A DNA stretch of 55,441 nt from contig NZ_ALVY01000215.1 of NCBI RefSeq assembly GCF_000332035.1, positions 1 through 55,441 of the forward strand, given 5' to 3'. Below the pieces are notes generated by a model, which was given only the letters and a program-made list of their open reading frames with translations, did no database searches and was not told where the DNA came from. The stretch comes from Gloeocapsa sp. PCC 73106 (GTDB lineage: Bacteria > Cyanobacteriota > Cyanobacteriia > Cyanobacteriales > Gloeocapsaceae). Both the position numbers and the translations under genes were made by a program. This document shows, in pieces, positions 26,910 through 36,224 of the stretch (position 1 is the stretch's first letter; each line of letters begins with the position of its first letter).

Positions 26910-27883
26910 CGTAAACTTAGGGATTTGTAAGGAACATCTTCTTGCAAATGACGACTGAGTAAGCGAGCTTGTAACTCTATAGAACGCCTGTAAGTACATT
27001 TATAGCCGAATACTGGATGTTTAAACTCAGTATTTAATTTTCTTTCAAAAGCAGCTAAAAAGGTTTTTCGGGCTGAATCTGATAAAAAATAAGCTCCTAA
27101 ACTTTCTGTAAAGTCAGTCGTCTTAATTTCCTTGTGACTAATGACTGACAGAACTAGACTATCAGCGATTAAGGGTCGAAATTCTTCCATTAAATCTAAT
27201 ACCATTGCGGGTTGTCCTCGCGTAGTATCGTGTAAAAAACCAATATAGGGATCTAAACCAGCTAAGTTGACAGCAGCGGTCACTTGAACTCTGAGTAAAC
27301 CATAGGCAAAACTCAACATAGCATTAATTGGATCTGTGGGAGGACGACGATTCCTTCCTGTAAAATTCCATTGAGAATCCAGAATCAATTGGAAACGATT
27401 AAAATATTCTCTGGCTGCTAATCCCTCAATTCCTCTGACTTGATCTAGTGTTGTTTTTGAGGTTACTAGCTGTTTGTGTTGTTTGAGAGGGTTATCGGAT
27501 TGCTGATAACGATAAAGTACTTGATATTGATTATGAATTTTACCTTGGACTAAAGCTTGAACTATAGCCAGTCGCCTTTGTTCATTTTCATGTGCTTGAT
27601 ATTGAGCTAAACGCAACTGTCCATTACGAGAATAGCCTGGAAGCGCCGATCCTAAATATTTGCCAAAGTAAGATAAGTAGTGTACAGACATCCCCAATTC
27701 TAGAGCGTAACATAGTGCTTCTCCAGTAATGCTAGGGTGACCCATTAGAACGACTTGTTCTATTGTTTGAGCAGGAATTAATTGTTTTTGCCAAGAGCCG
27801 TCATTTTGTTTGAGTGCAACATGAAAAGCTTCTTGTTTTTTGCTAAGAATAGCATCAGGCTGAGTCAAGTAAAGAACTGACAT
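26906..27883 (-). CDS. cas1: CRISPR-associated integrase Cas1 (I-D type)
   Basis: A 325-residue protein. Metal-binding residues are E153 (GIEGLAA), H218 (GFLHDTTRG) and an Asp near 230 (MVLDLMEEFRP). It integrates new spacers at the leader end together with Cas2. It begins 15 bases after cas4 and is coupled to cas2 by ATGA. Length is normal. Confidence 0.97.
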   Translation of the reverse strand: MSVLYLTQPDAILSKKQEAFHVALKQNDGSWQKQLIPAQTIEQVVLMGHPSITGEALCYALELGMSVHYLSYFGKYLGSALPGYSRNGQLRLAQYQAHENEQRRLAIVQALVQGKIHNQYQVLYRYQQSDNPLKQHKQLVTSKTTLDQVRGIEGLAAREYFNRFQLILDSQWNFTGRNRRPPTDPINAMLSFAYGLLRVQVTAAVNLAGLDPYIGFLHDTTRGQPAMVLDLMEEFRPLIADSLVLSVISHKEIKTTDFTESLGAYFLSDSARKTFLAAFERKLNTEFKHPVFGYKCTYRRSIELQARLLSRHLQEDVPYKSLSLR

Positions 27884-27898
27884 AATTTTTCTTTGAAA

Positions 27899-28480
27899 TT
27901 AAGATAAAGTACGCAATTGTTTGATTTCTTTGGGTAAGCAAATCGCTTTTAAACTGCAATCTCGACACTTTTGTTCATGATTAAGAGGATCTGGAATTTT
28001 CTGAAAAATTAGGTTGTGTGCTTGAGCGATCGCTTGTTGAGTTGCTAAGCGTAACTCTGGGGTAAATTCAACTTTTTGACGACGTCGATTGGCGTAATAA
28101 AATATCTCTCCGTGAGTAATTAAGTTCTGTGTTCTTTCTTCTAAACAAAGTGCTGCAGCACAGAGTTGAAAATGGTCATTGAGGTGTCTACTCATACGAC
28201 CTTTTTTGTATTCCACTGGAACTAAATAGCCATTTTTTTCTTCTACAGCGTCAATAATGCCATTTACTTGTAATTGATCACTCCATACCCATTGTTGTCG
28301 ATGGATAATTGTCTCTCCTTCTTGGATAACACTCTCTTGATTAATATTTCGGTGTAAATGACGACCCATAACAATATGTTCATTGTCCGCCATTTCTCCT
28401 AAAACATACTCCCAGTAAAAGCGACGAGAACAATATTCAAAAGCATTCAAATAAGCTAAAGGTAGGTAATTCTCATTCAT
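27899..28480 (-). CDS. cas4: CRISPR-associated Cas4
   Basis: A 193-residue RecB-type nuclease. The four iron-sulfur cysteines are C17 (FEYCSRRFYWE) and C172, C175, C181 (CRDCSLKAIC). The nuclease core has GIIDAVEE and PVEYKKGR, giving the Asp and the Glu-x-Lys. Cas4 trims prespacers and selects those with a proper PAM in types I-A to I-D. It overlaps cas6 by 8 bases. Confidence 0.96.
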   Translation of the reverse strand: MNENYLPLAYLNAFEYCSRRFYWEYVLGEMADNEHIVMGRHLHRNINQESVIQEGETIIHRQQWVWSDQLQVNGIIDAVEEKNGYLVPVEYKKGRMSRHLNDHFQLCAAALCLEERTQNLITHGEIFYYANRRRQKVEFTPELRLATQQAIAQAHNLIFQKIPDPLNHEQKCRDCSLKAICLPKEIKQLRTLS

Positions 28481-29297
28481 GTTTTTCGTGAATTTTTGGT
28501 AATTTTAAGTTAGTTTGTCCCATACCCATGGTTGTCTTTCTTCCTACACCTGCATAAAAAGCGAAATGAGCAAGAATAGAGGCAATTCGAGCTTGTTCTA
28601 AATTAATGAAGCGATATTTAACCCATCCTTGGCTACCAATTTCTGCATCGCTTTGCAATTTAAGAGCATGAGTTTTTAAATCAAAAGCTGAAACAAACAC
28701 TTGCCATTCTATTTCGGGAAACTGTAACTCTGTTGGAGCAAAATAATTCCAGCGTCTGAGCAAGCTATTAAACACGAGTTCGGGTAGAGGAAAGAGCTGA
28801 AAAACTTCTTTTTGTTTAAAACTAGTAGGAGATAAAAACTGCAAGGTTATGTCTTGATATGTTGGTGAGTACATGCCTAAACGATAATAATCTGTAAATT
28901 GAGACAAATTATGACTATCAGGAATTGTATAAATTTGACGAATAACAAAAGGAAATTTGGCTAGGATAACCTCTTGATTTTCCCAGGTTTCAATTCCTTC
29001 TAGTAGAGGAGAAAATAAATTCCCATCCAGTAAACAAATGCGTAAGTAAAAGCTATCGCCCTCGAGTATATCGGGTTGACGACGATAACCAATTAGATTA
29101 GATATACTAACAGAAGAAACTTGACTTTGATGAATTTTTTCAGCAATATGAGCATCACCAATTTTCAACCAATTGAGAATACAACCATGAATAGCTCTCC
29201 CCATACTAGCGGGTAGGTAGCCTCTTTTGGCGGCTCCTAATTCAATAACAAAAGATTGCACTGCGTACTGTTTATTAATTGGTAATTGAAGCACCAT
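28473..29297 (-). CDS. cas6: CRISPR pre-crRNA endoribonuclease Cas6 (I-D)
   Basis: A 274-residue RAMP protein. The glycine-rich loop near the C-terminus is GVGRKTTMGMGQT, and the N-terminal part has LPASMGRAIHGCIL, with a possible catalytic His at about residue 37. It should cut each repeat 8 nt from its 3' end. It overlaps csc1 by 23 bases upstream and cas4 by 8 bases downstream. Confidence 0.92.
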   Translation of the reverse strand: MVLQLPINKQYAVQSFVIELGAAKRGYLPASMGRAIHGCILNWLKIGDAHIAEKIHQSQVSSVSISNLIGYRRQPDILEGDSFYLRICLLDGNLFSPLLEGIETWENQEVILAKFPFVIRQIYTIPDSHNLSQFTDYYRLGMYSPTYQDITLQFLSPTSFKQKEVFQLFPLPELVFNSLLRRWNYFAPTELQFPEIEWQVFVSAFDLKTHALKLQSDAEIGSQGWVKYRFINLEQARIASILAHFAFYAGVGRKTTMGMGQTNLKLPKIHEKHE

Positions 29298-30018
29298 AAC
29301 TAACTCCTATCGGTAAAGATATTGACTGTGGTAAATCGAGAATGTCTTTGCTTAATTCCCAATAATTACCCTCTAGTTGTGATTGAGAAACTAAACTAAC
29401 CGGAGGCATAACAATCCGGTTATACAGTAATAAGTGCTGATTTGCTGGTAAATCAACAGGATTTAAAGGATGATCGCAATTATATAATCCTGTTTTTTGA
29501 CTAATAGCTTGTTCAGGAATTACAGAAGATTTAACTTCTACTTTAGCGAGCCATTTACCGACACGAATCCAATGAGGAATCTTAATATCTTTTGGTGCAA
29601 TTAAAAAAGTATAATATTCACTTCCTACTGCTAATTCTTTAGCTCTTCCATAGTTAATAGGGTAATTACGATTCGCTTCTTTATCACCAAATTGCTTAGG
29701 CTTGCCATAATAATTTGTCTGTGCGGCTTTAAAAGTGTTAATTTGATATGACCAACGTACTGGTTTAGCTGGAAATACATAAACTCCTAACCTATTTAAA
29801 TGAGCTAAACTTTGTTCACCTTCACTATCTAAATAATCAGGAGTTTGAGCTTTTTCGCCTTGCAAACGGTAGGGATGTGGAATATAAGTTCCTTTAAAAA
29901 AGGCGTAGCTTAAAGCCCAATTATGTAGATATTTTTCAGTTTCGTAAAGAATACCCATTTCTCTACTAGCAAAAAAAATATTATCGTGTAGAGTTAATTG
30001 ACAGTAATAAAGTGCCAT
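29275..30018 (-). CDS. csc1: CRISPR-associated Csc1 (Cas5d of type I-D)
   Basis: A 247-residue RAMP-like protein. The start YYCQLTLHDNIFFASREMG and the segment LGVYVFPAKPV are typical for Csc1. It binds the crRNA 5' handle in the I-D Cascade. It begins 75 bases after the csc2 stop, the only sizeable gap in the operon, which holds a hairpin. Confidence 0.93.
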   Translation of the reverse strand: MALYYCQLTLHDNIFFASREMGILYETEKYLHNWALSYAFFKGTYIPHPYRLQGEKAQTPDYLDSEGEQSLAHLNRLGVYVFPAKPVRWSYQINTFKAAQTNYYGKPKQFGDKEANRNYPINYGRAKELAVGSEYYTFLIAPKDIKIPHWIRVGKWLAKVEVKSSVIPEQAISQKTGLYNCDHPLNPVDLPANQHLLLYNRIVMPPVSLVSQSQLEGNYWELSKDILDLPQSISLPIGVSYGASITN

Positions 30019-30048
30019 AATTCAACCTGTAAATAGTTTGATGGAAAA

Positions 30049-30086
30049 TACTCATCTTTTATCTTGAAATCAAGACTTGATGAGTA
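30049..30086 (-). promoter_or_regulatory. Nested hairpin between csc2 and csc1
   Basis: An outer perfect 8-bp stem (TACTCATC with GATGAGTA) encloses an inner stem TCTTGA-AA-TCAAGA. It fills the only long gap of the cas operon. On the minus strand only four T follow, so strong termination is unlikely; RNA stabilisation or partial attenuation is more plausible. Confidence 0.55.
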
Positions 30087-30093
30087 TAGTTAT

Positions 30094-31098
30094 TTAATTT
30101 TTATCTTTAGACTTTGATTTTTTACTTCCTGATAAAGCGCCGTAGGTTTGAGCGTAAGTAAGAGTTTGCTGGTAAAGAGTAGTTAAAGTTTCAGTCAATA
30201 CATCTTGATTTTGATAGATAGCTGAAACCTCATCTACTAGATTGTTCAAATCTTCTCCAAACATAATGGTACTTTGACGAACAGGTTCTTGATTTAATAA
30301 TTCTCTAGCTACTTGTGACGCAGTTTGAATGACGGTGTCAATTGGTGCGTTTAAATCGCCTTTTAAAACATCATAGAGAGCTTGAGTAAAGCGAAGATTG
30401 CTAAAAATTTCGCCATCACAAAAAGCAATACCAATCAGATAGTTTTTGAGAGTTCCTGTACGAGTTTCTTGAGCTCCATAGCGTCGAGTTCTGAGTAAAT
30501 TACCCAAGACATATAAAAACCCTTCGTAGGTGCTATCTCGCAAGGTTTCAACGGTGGGAAAAGTTATTTCTGGGAGAACATGATCCAACTCGTTAATCGC
30601 ACTACGCATTTTTCCTGCTTCGCTCATAGTTCCTCCTTCAAAGGGAGCATTAAAAGTAAAACTACGATGGGATTGTTCGTAAGCTGTTAAAGAAAAAGCC
30701 GAATCAGAGTAAACTTTAGAGCGTTCACTACCACTATCACCGATCGCAAAACCATAAATAATACAATCAGGACATTTTTTACAGGAACCTTCCCCGTTAT
30801 ATTCACAACTTTTTTCTTTATCTTCTTTGTCAGCGGTAGTCAAATTAAGAGATCGCAATAACTCTCTCCCTGTTAAACGTTCTGGAGTAGTTTGTTTGCG
30901 TTTAAACATGACTAAACGACTCAAATTTTCTTTAGTTTCTAAACCTGCTTGGGTACGCGCCGTATTTAAAACTCCATCTGTTTGAAACACTGGAAAAGAT
31001 TGACTATGGCGCAACATAATAAAGTGGACGTAATTGGCTGAAGCTAAACGAGGAAATGATGCTTGAAATTGAGATTTAAGGGTTTCTAGAAATGACAT
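30094..31098 (-). CDS. csc2: CRISPR-associated Csc2 (Cas7d of type I-D)
   Basis: A 334-residue backbone subunit that coats the crRNA. The opening SFPRLASANYVHFIMLRHSQ and the Cys cluster CEYNGEGSCKKCPDC (a zinc-binding insertion) followed by IYGFAIGDSGSERSKV are characteristic. Multiple copies assemble per Cascade complex. It follows cas10d by 5 bases. Confidence 0.95.
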   Translation of the reverse strand: MSFLETLKSQFQASFPRLASANYVHFIMLRHSQSFPVFQTDGVLNTARTQAGLETKENLSRLVMFKRKQTTPERLTGRELLRSLNLTTADKEDKEKSCEYNGEGSCKKCPDCIIYGFAIGDSGSERSKVYSDSAFSLTAYEQSHRSFTFNAPFEGGTMSEAGKMRSAINELDHVLPEITFPTVETLRDSTYEGFLYVLGNLLRTRRYGAQETRTGTLKNYLIGIAFCDGEIFSNLRFTQALYDVLKGDLNAPIDTVIQTASQVARELLNQEPVRQSTIMFGEDLNNLVDEVSAIYQNQDVLTETLTTLYQQTLTYAQTYGALSGSKKSKSKDKN

Positions 31099-31103
31099 AA
31101 TTT

Positions 31104-31547
31104 TTACTCCTGGGTGGTTGTGTTGGAATCAGCTTCTAAAGCTAATAATCGATAGGCGAATTCTGCTCCAGATTTAATGCGATTACGGTTTTCTTGGAGC
31201 AAAGCGCGATCGCCTTTATACATTTCGGCGAATAATTCTTTAACGCAAGTAGTCATAAAGATGTAAATCGCTTCTAATTCTTGGGATTTACGTATGTCAA
31301 TGGGAATCGATTTATCTTTGCGTAAAGGACGGTTATACACCTTTTGGCGCTCTAAAGCGTCGTATAATTGTCCAGCACCTTGGAAGATTAATTCCTCGTC
31401 ATCTAAATGCTCTGGAGTAGCTAGAATAATCTCCAATGCTTTAGATAAAGGCAATAAAATACTGTGGCTAGATTCTCTCAGACTAACTGTGTAAAAAGTC
31501 CGATATTGAGTCACTAATTTTTTGGTTAGTTTTAACTTTTCGGTCAT
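31104..31547 (-). CDS. cas11d: Cas11d, internal translation product of cas10d
   Basis: A 147-residue product in frame with the 3' end of cas10d. The internal ATG at 31547 (MTEKLKLTKKL) is preceded by AGGAG at 31556-31560 with an 8-base gap, a better ribosome site than most genes here have. In other type I-D systems the small subunit Cas11d is made in just this way from the cas10d 3' end, and its size (about 17 kDa) matches. The product is mostly helical, as expected for Cas11. Expression is inferred. Confidence 0.75.
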   Translation of the reverse strand: MTEKLKLTKKLVTQYRTFYTVSLRESSHSILLPLSKALEIILATPEHLDDEELIFQGAGQLYDALERQKVYNRPLRKDKSIPIDIRKSQELEAIYIFMTTCVKELFAEMYKGDRALLQENRNRIKSGAEFAYRLLALEADSNTTTQE

Positions 31548-34013
31548 TATTATGTCTCCTTGGGCGAAAATTTCGGAAAGTTTCCAGTAACGCTTTACTT
31601 CCTCTGAGGAAGCATCGCGCTTATCTTCTCTTAGTTTTTCATTGGCAATAGCAAACACGTTTAAAACATCGGTCATCACCTCCCTAACGGTACCGTTTAA
31701 TGCTTGCCAACGCGAATCTGGCGGGTTGCTACGATTGTCCAAATGAATAATATAAATGGCAACTAAACGCTCTAAAGCTGTTGCTAACTGTTGAATACGT
31801 AGCGCAGTAGGTAATTGGAGTAATTGCCAAAAACCTGCGGGCGCATCGAGGATTACTGAATCCAAAAAGTCACTGTCACTCTTATATAAAGGTACAGCAC
31901 TACTAGTGACAGTAATTTTAACTCCCAATAACAGAGACAATGCTAAGGCTAAAAAAGCAGGTTCAACCCAAGCATCGGTTAAAGTTTTACCTTTAGTGGT
32001 GGTATAAACTATTCCCGTAAAAGGAATATCAGCACGAGAATATTTGTCGGGAAATCTTCCTATTTCTGCTTCATCCTGGCGCCAAGGGTACAAGCGCAAA
32101 CTCTCGAAGTTTCCATCATGATTAAGCCAATATTTACGGATGTTCCAGAGATTAACTCGCTTGATATCATTAACCAATATACGGATCGCAGCAGCAATTT
32201 GGGGGGAGTAAAGATAGGCGGGAAAAATGTATAAAAATATGGGTTGTTGGTCTTCAAATTTACCAGAAGGTACTGACCAAAAAGCTTGCCGTAATAACAT
32301 CTCTAAAGCCCAGATTTTAGAGATACCTCGCTTAATTTGTCCTCCACCCAGAGCATTTTTATTGCTATATTGCTGAGGTTTAAATAGTACTACTGAATCC
32401 ATTTGGTCTTCTGAAGCGAATTCTCCTGAACTGAGAGAGCAAATTGGCTGTTTAGACGCTTTGGTTTTGGCGATATTGTAGGTTGCTAACTCTTGGTCAA
32501 AATTAGATGCAGGGTTTGACCAATTCTGTATTTCTAAATACTGCTCAAGATAGTTACTAAAAACTGCTTGGGTAGGACTTTGATGCACAGGAAGAAGTTG
32601 ATTTTCTTCTGCCCAATCAGCTAATTCTTCACTAAACTGTTTTAAGATTGTAGAGAGATTGTCTAAGTCTAAAGTGGGATGATGAGCGATATAACTGGCT
32701 GCTATTCGATACCAACCATAGTTAACACCCCCTGATTGTTCTTGAGTTTGTTTTGGAGTAAATTGTTGTTCTAAACCCAAGAATCTTAGGGTCCAATCGA
32801 TAAATTCAGGTGAGTCGGCAAAGAATTCTCTTTGTGCTAGGATGATTAATTCAGCGAGGCGATCGCTTCTTATATCTGCTCCTTTTTCTAATAGTTGACG
32901 TTCTGCTGTTGTTATTTCTATTTTTTCCAGACGTTTTGGTGTAGCAGGTACTTTAATATTAGCTACTTTTGCTTCAATTACATCAGCAAGATTCCGAATT
33001 AATTGAGCTGGTGTAAATAACTCTAAGGTTTGAGGAGCAACTTTTAAGCCTTTGCCATCTCTTTTAAAACCGATATCACCTCCTAACATTTTAGTAGCTA
33101 ATAATTGACTGATTCCTTGCCAAATAAATTCTTGTAGTTCAGTGCGATCGGGAATTTCGTATTTAGCAGGAGCAAGATAAACAACTCCCTGAGCAAAATA
33201 AAGTAATGGTTGCCAATCTAATGCTTGAGTAAATCTTAGGATTGCATTATGAATACCGTTTGTTAAAATGCCGAGTGTATCTCTGAGACGATGATAAACC
33301 AGGGTTTTGTTAGGAGCTAAAAAACGTAAATGTTCTCTCAGGCGATCGCCTATACTCTTAGTAATAATCTCAGCGGGATTTTGAGAATGAACTGCTATAT
33401 CCCCGAAAGCTAAAAGATGACGCAAGGGATGATCCAAACGACGAGAGTCTTTAACAGTAAAGGGGGGGTAATTAGCCGGAATAGCGTTAGTTTTAGCCTT
33501 ATATTGAGTATTTTGAGCAAGATAGGCAATTTCAGGCACATATTGCTCCCAATCTGACCAAAAAGCTTTAAAATTGAGTTTTTGCCCTAATTCTCTACAG
33601 ATATTAATAATCTCAGCAACATCAGCAGCGCTTGGAGATTTTTCTCCACAACCCAAGTAGTACTTGTTATAGTCATGAAGAGTTATTGCTAAACAAAGTA
33701 AATATTTCTCTTCTACCGATAAAGGTACACTCAAATAGGGAAGTAAAGTCCACGCGATGAGTAAAGCATTTAGAACATGAACTAAAAGACTTTGGTCGGC
33801 TTTATGAGCATATCTTGCGGCATTTTCTTGAGCGTATTTATCGCCAGTAATCTTTAAATTGCGATGGTGACTATCTTCAGCTCCACCCAAGGCTGAAATC
33901 GAAGCAAATTCCCTCTCCATAGCTGGTAACACCGTTTCTAGATAAGAAAGTAAAATTGGATCAGTATCTACCGGTAAGGTTTCTAAGAGCAAATCTTGTA
34001 GTAAGGTTTTCAT
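31104..34013 (-). CDS. cas10d: CRISPR-associated Cas10d (Csc3) with HD nuclease
   Basis: A 969-residue large subunit of the type I-D effector. An N-terminal HD nuclease motif is visible: HKADQSLLVHVLNA near residue 70 and LHDYNKYYLG near 113. In type I-D the HD nuclease is fused here instead of on Cas3, and it cuts target DNA. No GGDD cyclase motif is seen, in line with the family. The ATG at 34013 lies 2 bases after the cas3' stop; a longer frame starting at 34067 would overlap cas3' by 52 bases and is less likely. Confidence 0.94.
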   Translation of the reverse strand: MKTLLQDLLLETLPVDTDPILLSYLETVLPAMEREFASISALGGAEDSHHRNLKITGDKYAQENAARYAHKADQSLLVHVLNALLIAWTLLPYLSVPLSVEEKYLLCLAITLHDYNKYYLGCGEKSPSAADVAEIINICRELGQKLNFKAFWSDWEQYVPEIAYLAQNTQYKAKTNAIPANYPPFTVKDSRRLDHPLRHLLAFGDIAVHSQNPAEIITKSIGDRLREHLRFLAPNKTLVYHRLRDTLGILTNGIHNAILRFTQALDWQPLLYFAQGVVYLAPAKYEIPDRTELQEFIWQGISQLLATKMLGGDIGFKRDGKGLKVAPQTLELFTPAQLIRNLADVIEAKVANIKVPATPKRLEKIEITTAERQLLEKGADIRSDRLAELIILAQREFFADSPEFIDWTLRFLGLEQQFTPKQTQEQSGGVNYGWYRIAASYIAHHPTLDLDNLSTILKQFSEELADWAEENQLLPVHQSPTQAVFSNYLEQYLEIQNWSNPASNFDQELATYNIAKTKASKQPICSLSSGEFASEDQMDSVVLFKPQQYSNKNALGGGQIKRGISKIWALEMLLRQAFWSVPSGKFEDQQPIFLYIFPAYLYSPQIAAAIRILVNDIKRVNLWNIRKYWLNHDGNFESLRLYPWRQDEAEIGRFPDKYSRADIPFTGIVYTTTKGKTLTDAWVEPAFLALALSLLLGVKITVTSSAVPLYKSDSDFLDSVILDAPAGFWQLLQLPTALRIQQLATALERLVAIYIIHLDNRSNPPDSRWQALNGTVREVMTDVLNVFAIANEKLREDKRDASSEEVKRYWKLSEIFAQGDIIMTEKLKLTKKLVTQYRTFYTVSLRESSHSILLPLSKALEIILATPEHLDDEELIFQGAGQLYDALERQKVYNRPLRKDKSIPIDIRKSQELEAIYIFMTTCVKELFAEMYKGDRALLQENRNRIKSGAEFAYRLLALEADSNTTTQE

Positions 34014-34015
34014 GT

Positions 34016-36127
34016 TCAAAAAATCAATGATTGTGAGGTGTGGCGCATGAATTTCTGTAAGCGCCATTTGAGAGCTTCTAACAATAGTGCATCCTGATTA
34101 AAAGCACAAGCATAAGCTTGCTCTGAAGCGTCAGTTAAACGATATAAACCGAACAAAGGATTTAAATGTAAATGACGACTAACATCCCAATGGCTTTGAG
34201 CTTGAGAGCGATTAACGGGTACTAAAAAAGTCAAAATTTGAGAGCGACTTAAACAATTAAGAACTTGAGATTGAGGATGACCATCTAATTTCAAGCGACT
34301 AATTAAGGATAATTTACCTATCTCTAATTCCTGGGTATCGCGATTACAAGATAAACTGAGGTTTAAGCGCTGTGGTAACCATTGTTCAATGCGTAGATAA
34401 ACGTCGATGTAATTTTCAGGAAAAGCTTCCTCGATATGTCCTACAACTAGAGCAGCTTTTAAGAAGTCTTCTCGACTTAAAATATCAACCGTTGCATAGG
34501 GTAACAATCTTAACAAATCATAAGTATAAAAACGATTTTCATCCCAGACTCCAGCTTGTAAAGTTGAACCCCCTCTGAATCTTAATAATTCGGTTTGTAT
34601 AGCTTTACCTACATGCTTATTTCCCAAAGCATACCAAGATTTATTATCTAATTTTGGACCATAAACTTGTTTTAAATCTTTGGTCATTCTTTCCTGAACA
34701 TTTTTCATCCCATCGCGATTACCTTCAATCATTTTGGCTAACATACCCTGAGCTTGAATAGAACCCCAACAATTGCGATATTCTTGATATTCCTGAGGAG
34801 GATTAAAAGCGTATTGAAGAACTTCGATTAACTCTTGACGACTCACTGTTGCTTCTAATTGTAGTTTTTCGGCTAATCTAGCTAGGACCCAAGGTGTGTG
34901 TCCATAAACTAACAGAAATGCCGTATATTTACTAAAGCCTGAATGTCTTCCTAATCGTCCTAAGCGTTGAATTATTGTGGATGAATCGCTAGTTTCAGTT
35001 ATTAGCAAATGAATGCGAAAATCGACACCCACATCAACGGCTGAAGTCGCTACTATTAAGACGGGCTTTTGAGCTGTTTGTAAATATAATTGAGTTTGCG
35101 ATCGCTCTTTTCTGTCAATCCGTCCACTTACTTCTCTAACTATAATTTCAGGTAACAAAGATTGCAGTTCCTGCGCTACTCTACGCGCCATCACAACTGA
35201 GTTAAGAATAATTAAGCCCCTGCCATTGTTTTCAGCTTGAAGAATATCTTTAATACTGTCAACATTCTTAATTAACCAACTCAAACTATCTTCTTTTTCT
35301 AAATTAACGAAAGATAGTTCAACTCCTTGGAGAATTTGACGATAACCAGGTTTCGCTTCACTCTCATAGCTACCCGCAATCTCTATAATCTTAAAATTGG
35401 CTTGTTTCAATTGTTCTAAAAAATCAGATTTTAGAGTAGCAGATGTTAATAAAAAACGCTTTTTTTCCTGTTGGGTGCTGCGAATTAAAGTCAAACTATT
35501 GAGCACTGCTGTCTCTTGATGAGGACCAAACATATGAAACTCATCAAACGAATAGACATCGAAAAACTTGGCTAGAGTTAGGGGTAATTCATCTTTACCA
35601 TAAGCATTATCTTGATATTGAAAATGAGTAACTAAATGAAAGATATCTGGATTGGTTAAAATAATCGCCTTGGTTTGCAATGAGAACCATATTTCTTTAA
35701 ATCTGTTACTTTCATTGTCTTTAACCCGTTGACTCAATTCAATTCCAAATAAGCGATCTATTCTTGCTTCTGCATTTAAGTTAAAAAGACTGTGATAGTG
35801 TTTTTGCTGTTCAGTTTGATCCTCTACTAATTCAATCGTAGGATACATAAACATGGTCCGATAACTGGAATCCAAAAGACTGGGTAAAGAAGCTAATAAA
35901 CTTTTTCCCGATGCAGTAGGACTAGTTACACAAACAATATCTATATCTTCTGTTGTCAGATAGGGATATGCTTCTGCTTGATGTTGATAAAGAGGACAAC
36001 TACAACCAGGAGATAGGGGAAATTGTGGTGCTTGTTGCAGCACACGGCAATTTTCTTGACATCCCAGTGGACAACTCCCTATTCCCGTGTTTAGCTTAGT
36101 GTACAGGGGTTTTAGCTGAATTTTCAT
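34016..36127 (-). CDS. cas3: CRISPR-associated helicase Cas3' (type I-D)
   Basis: A 703-residue superfamily-2 helicase without an HD domain. Walker A is SPTASGKS (69-76), the DEAD-like box is DEFH (196-199), motif III is TSAT (229-232), and motif VI is QRLGRLGR. The first 45 residues hold a Cys cluster (C19, C23, C27, C42, C44) that may bind zinc or an Fe-S cluster. It unwinds DNA recruited by the I-D Cascade. It is the first gene of the operon, divergent from the WYL regulator. Confidence 0.94.
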   Translation of the reverse strand: MKIQLKPLYTKLNTGIGSCPLGCQENCRVLQQAPQFPLSPGCSCPLYQHQAEAYPYLTTEDIDIVCVTSPTASGKSLLASLPSLLDSSYRTMFMYPTIELVEDQTEQQKHYHSLFNLNAEARIDRLFGIELSQRVKDNESNRFKEIWFSLQTKAIILTNPDIFHLVTHFQYQDNAYGKDELPLTLAKFFDVYSFDEFHMFGPHQETAVLNSLTLIRSTQQEKKRFLLTSATLKSDFLEQLKQANFKIIEIAGSYESEAKPGYRQILQGVELSFVNLEKEDSLSWLIKNVDSIKDILQAENNGRGLIILNSVVMARRVAQELQSLLPEIIVREVSGRIDRKERSQTQLYLQTAQKPVLIVATSAVDVGVDFRIHLLITETSDSSTIIQRLGRLGRHSGFSKYTAFLLVYGHTPWVLARLAEKLQLEATVSRQELIEVLQYAFNPPQEYQEYRNCWGSIQAQGMLAKMIEGNRDGMKNVQERMTKDLKQVYGPKLDNKSWYALGNKHVGKAIQTELLRFRGGSTLQAGVWDENRFYTYDLLRLLPYATVDILSREDFLKAALVVGHIEEAFPENYIDVYLRIEQWLPQRLNLSLSCNRDTQELEIGKLSLISRLKLDGHPQSQVLNCLSRSQILTFLVPVNRSQAQSHWDVSRHLHLNPLFGLYRLTDASEQAYACAFNQDALLLEALKWRLQKFMRHTSQSLIF

Positions 36128-36224
36128 AATTTCTTTTTAGCTTGATACTTTTAAGACTAACACTCTTTTTTTTTAAGTCATAATCAAAAAGTAATCATAT
36201 CTTGAATTAACTAGAGTACCTTGT
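36128..36224. promoter_or_regulatory. Divergent promoter region of the cas operon and WYL gene
   Basis: A 97-base AT-rich gap with a long T/A tract near 36167-36176. It must hold the promoters for cas3' leftward and the WYL gene rightward, and probably the regulator's binding site. I see no clear pair of -35/-10 boxes. Confidence 0.5.

Noticed and set aside
34014-34067. Longer N-terminus of Cas10d
   Set aside because: It would overlap cas3' by 52 bases; the ATG two bases after the cas3' stop is more natural.
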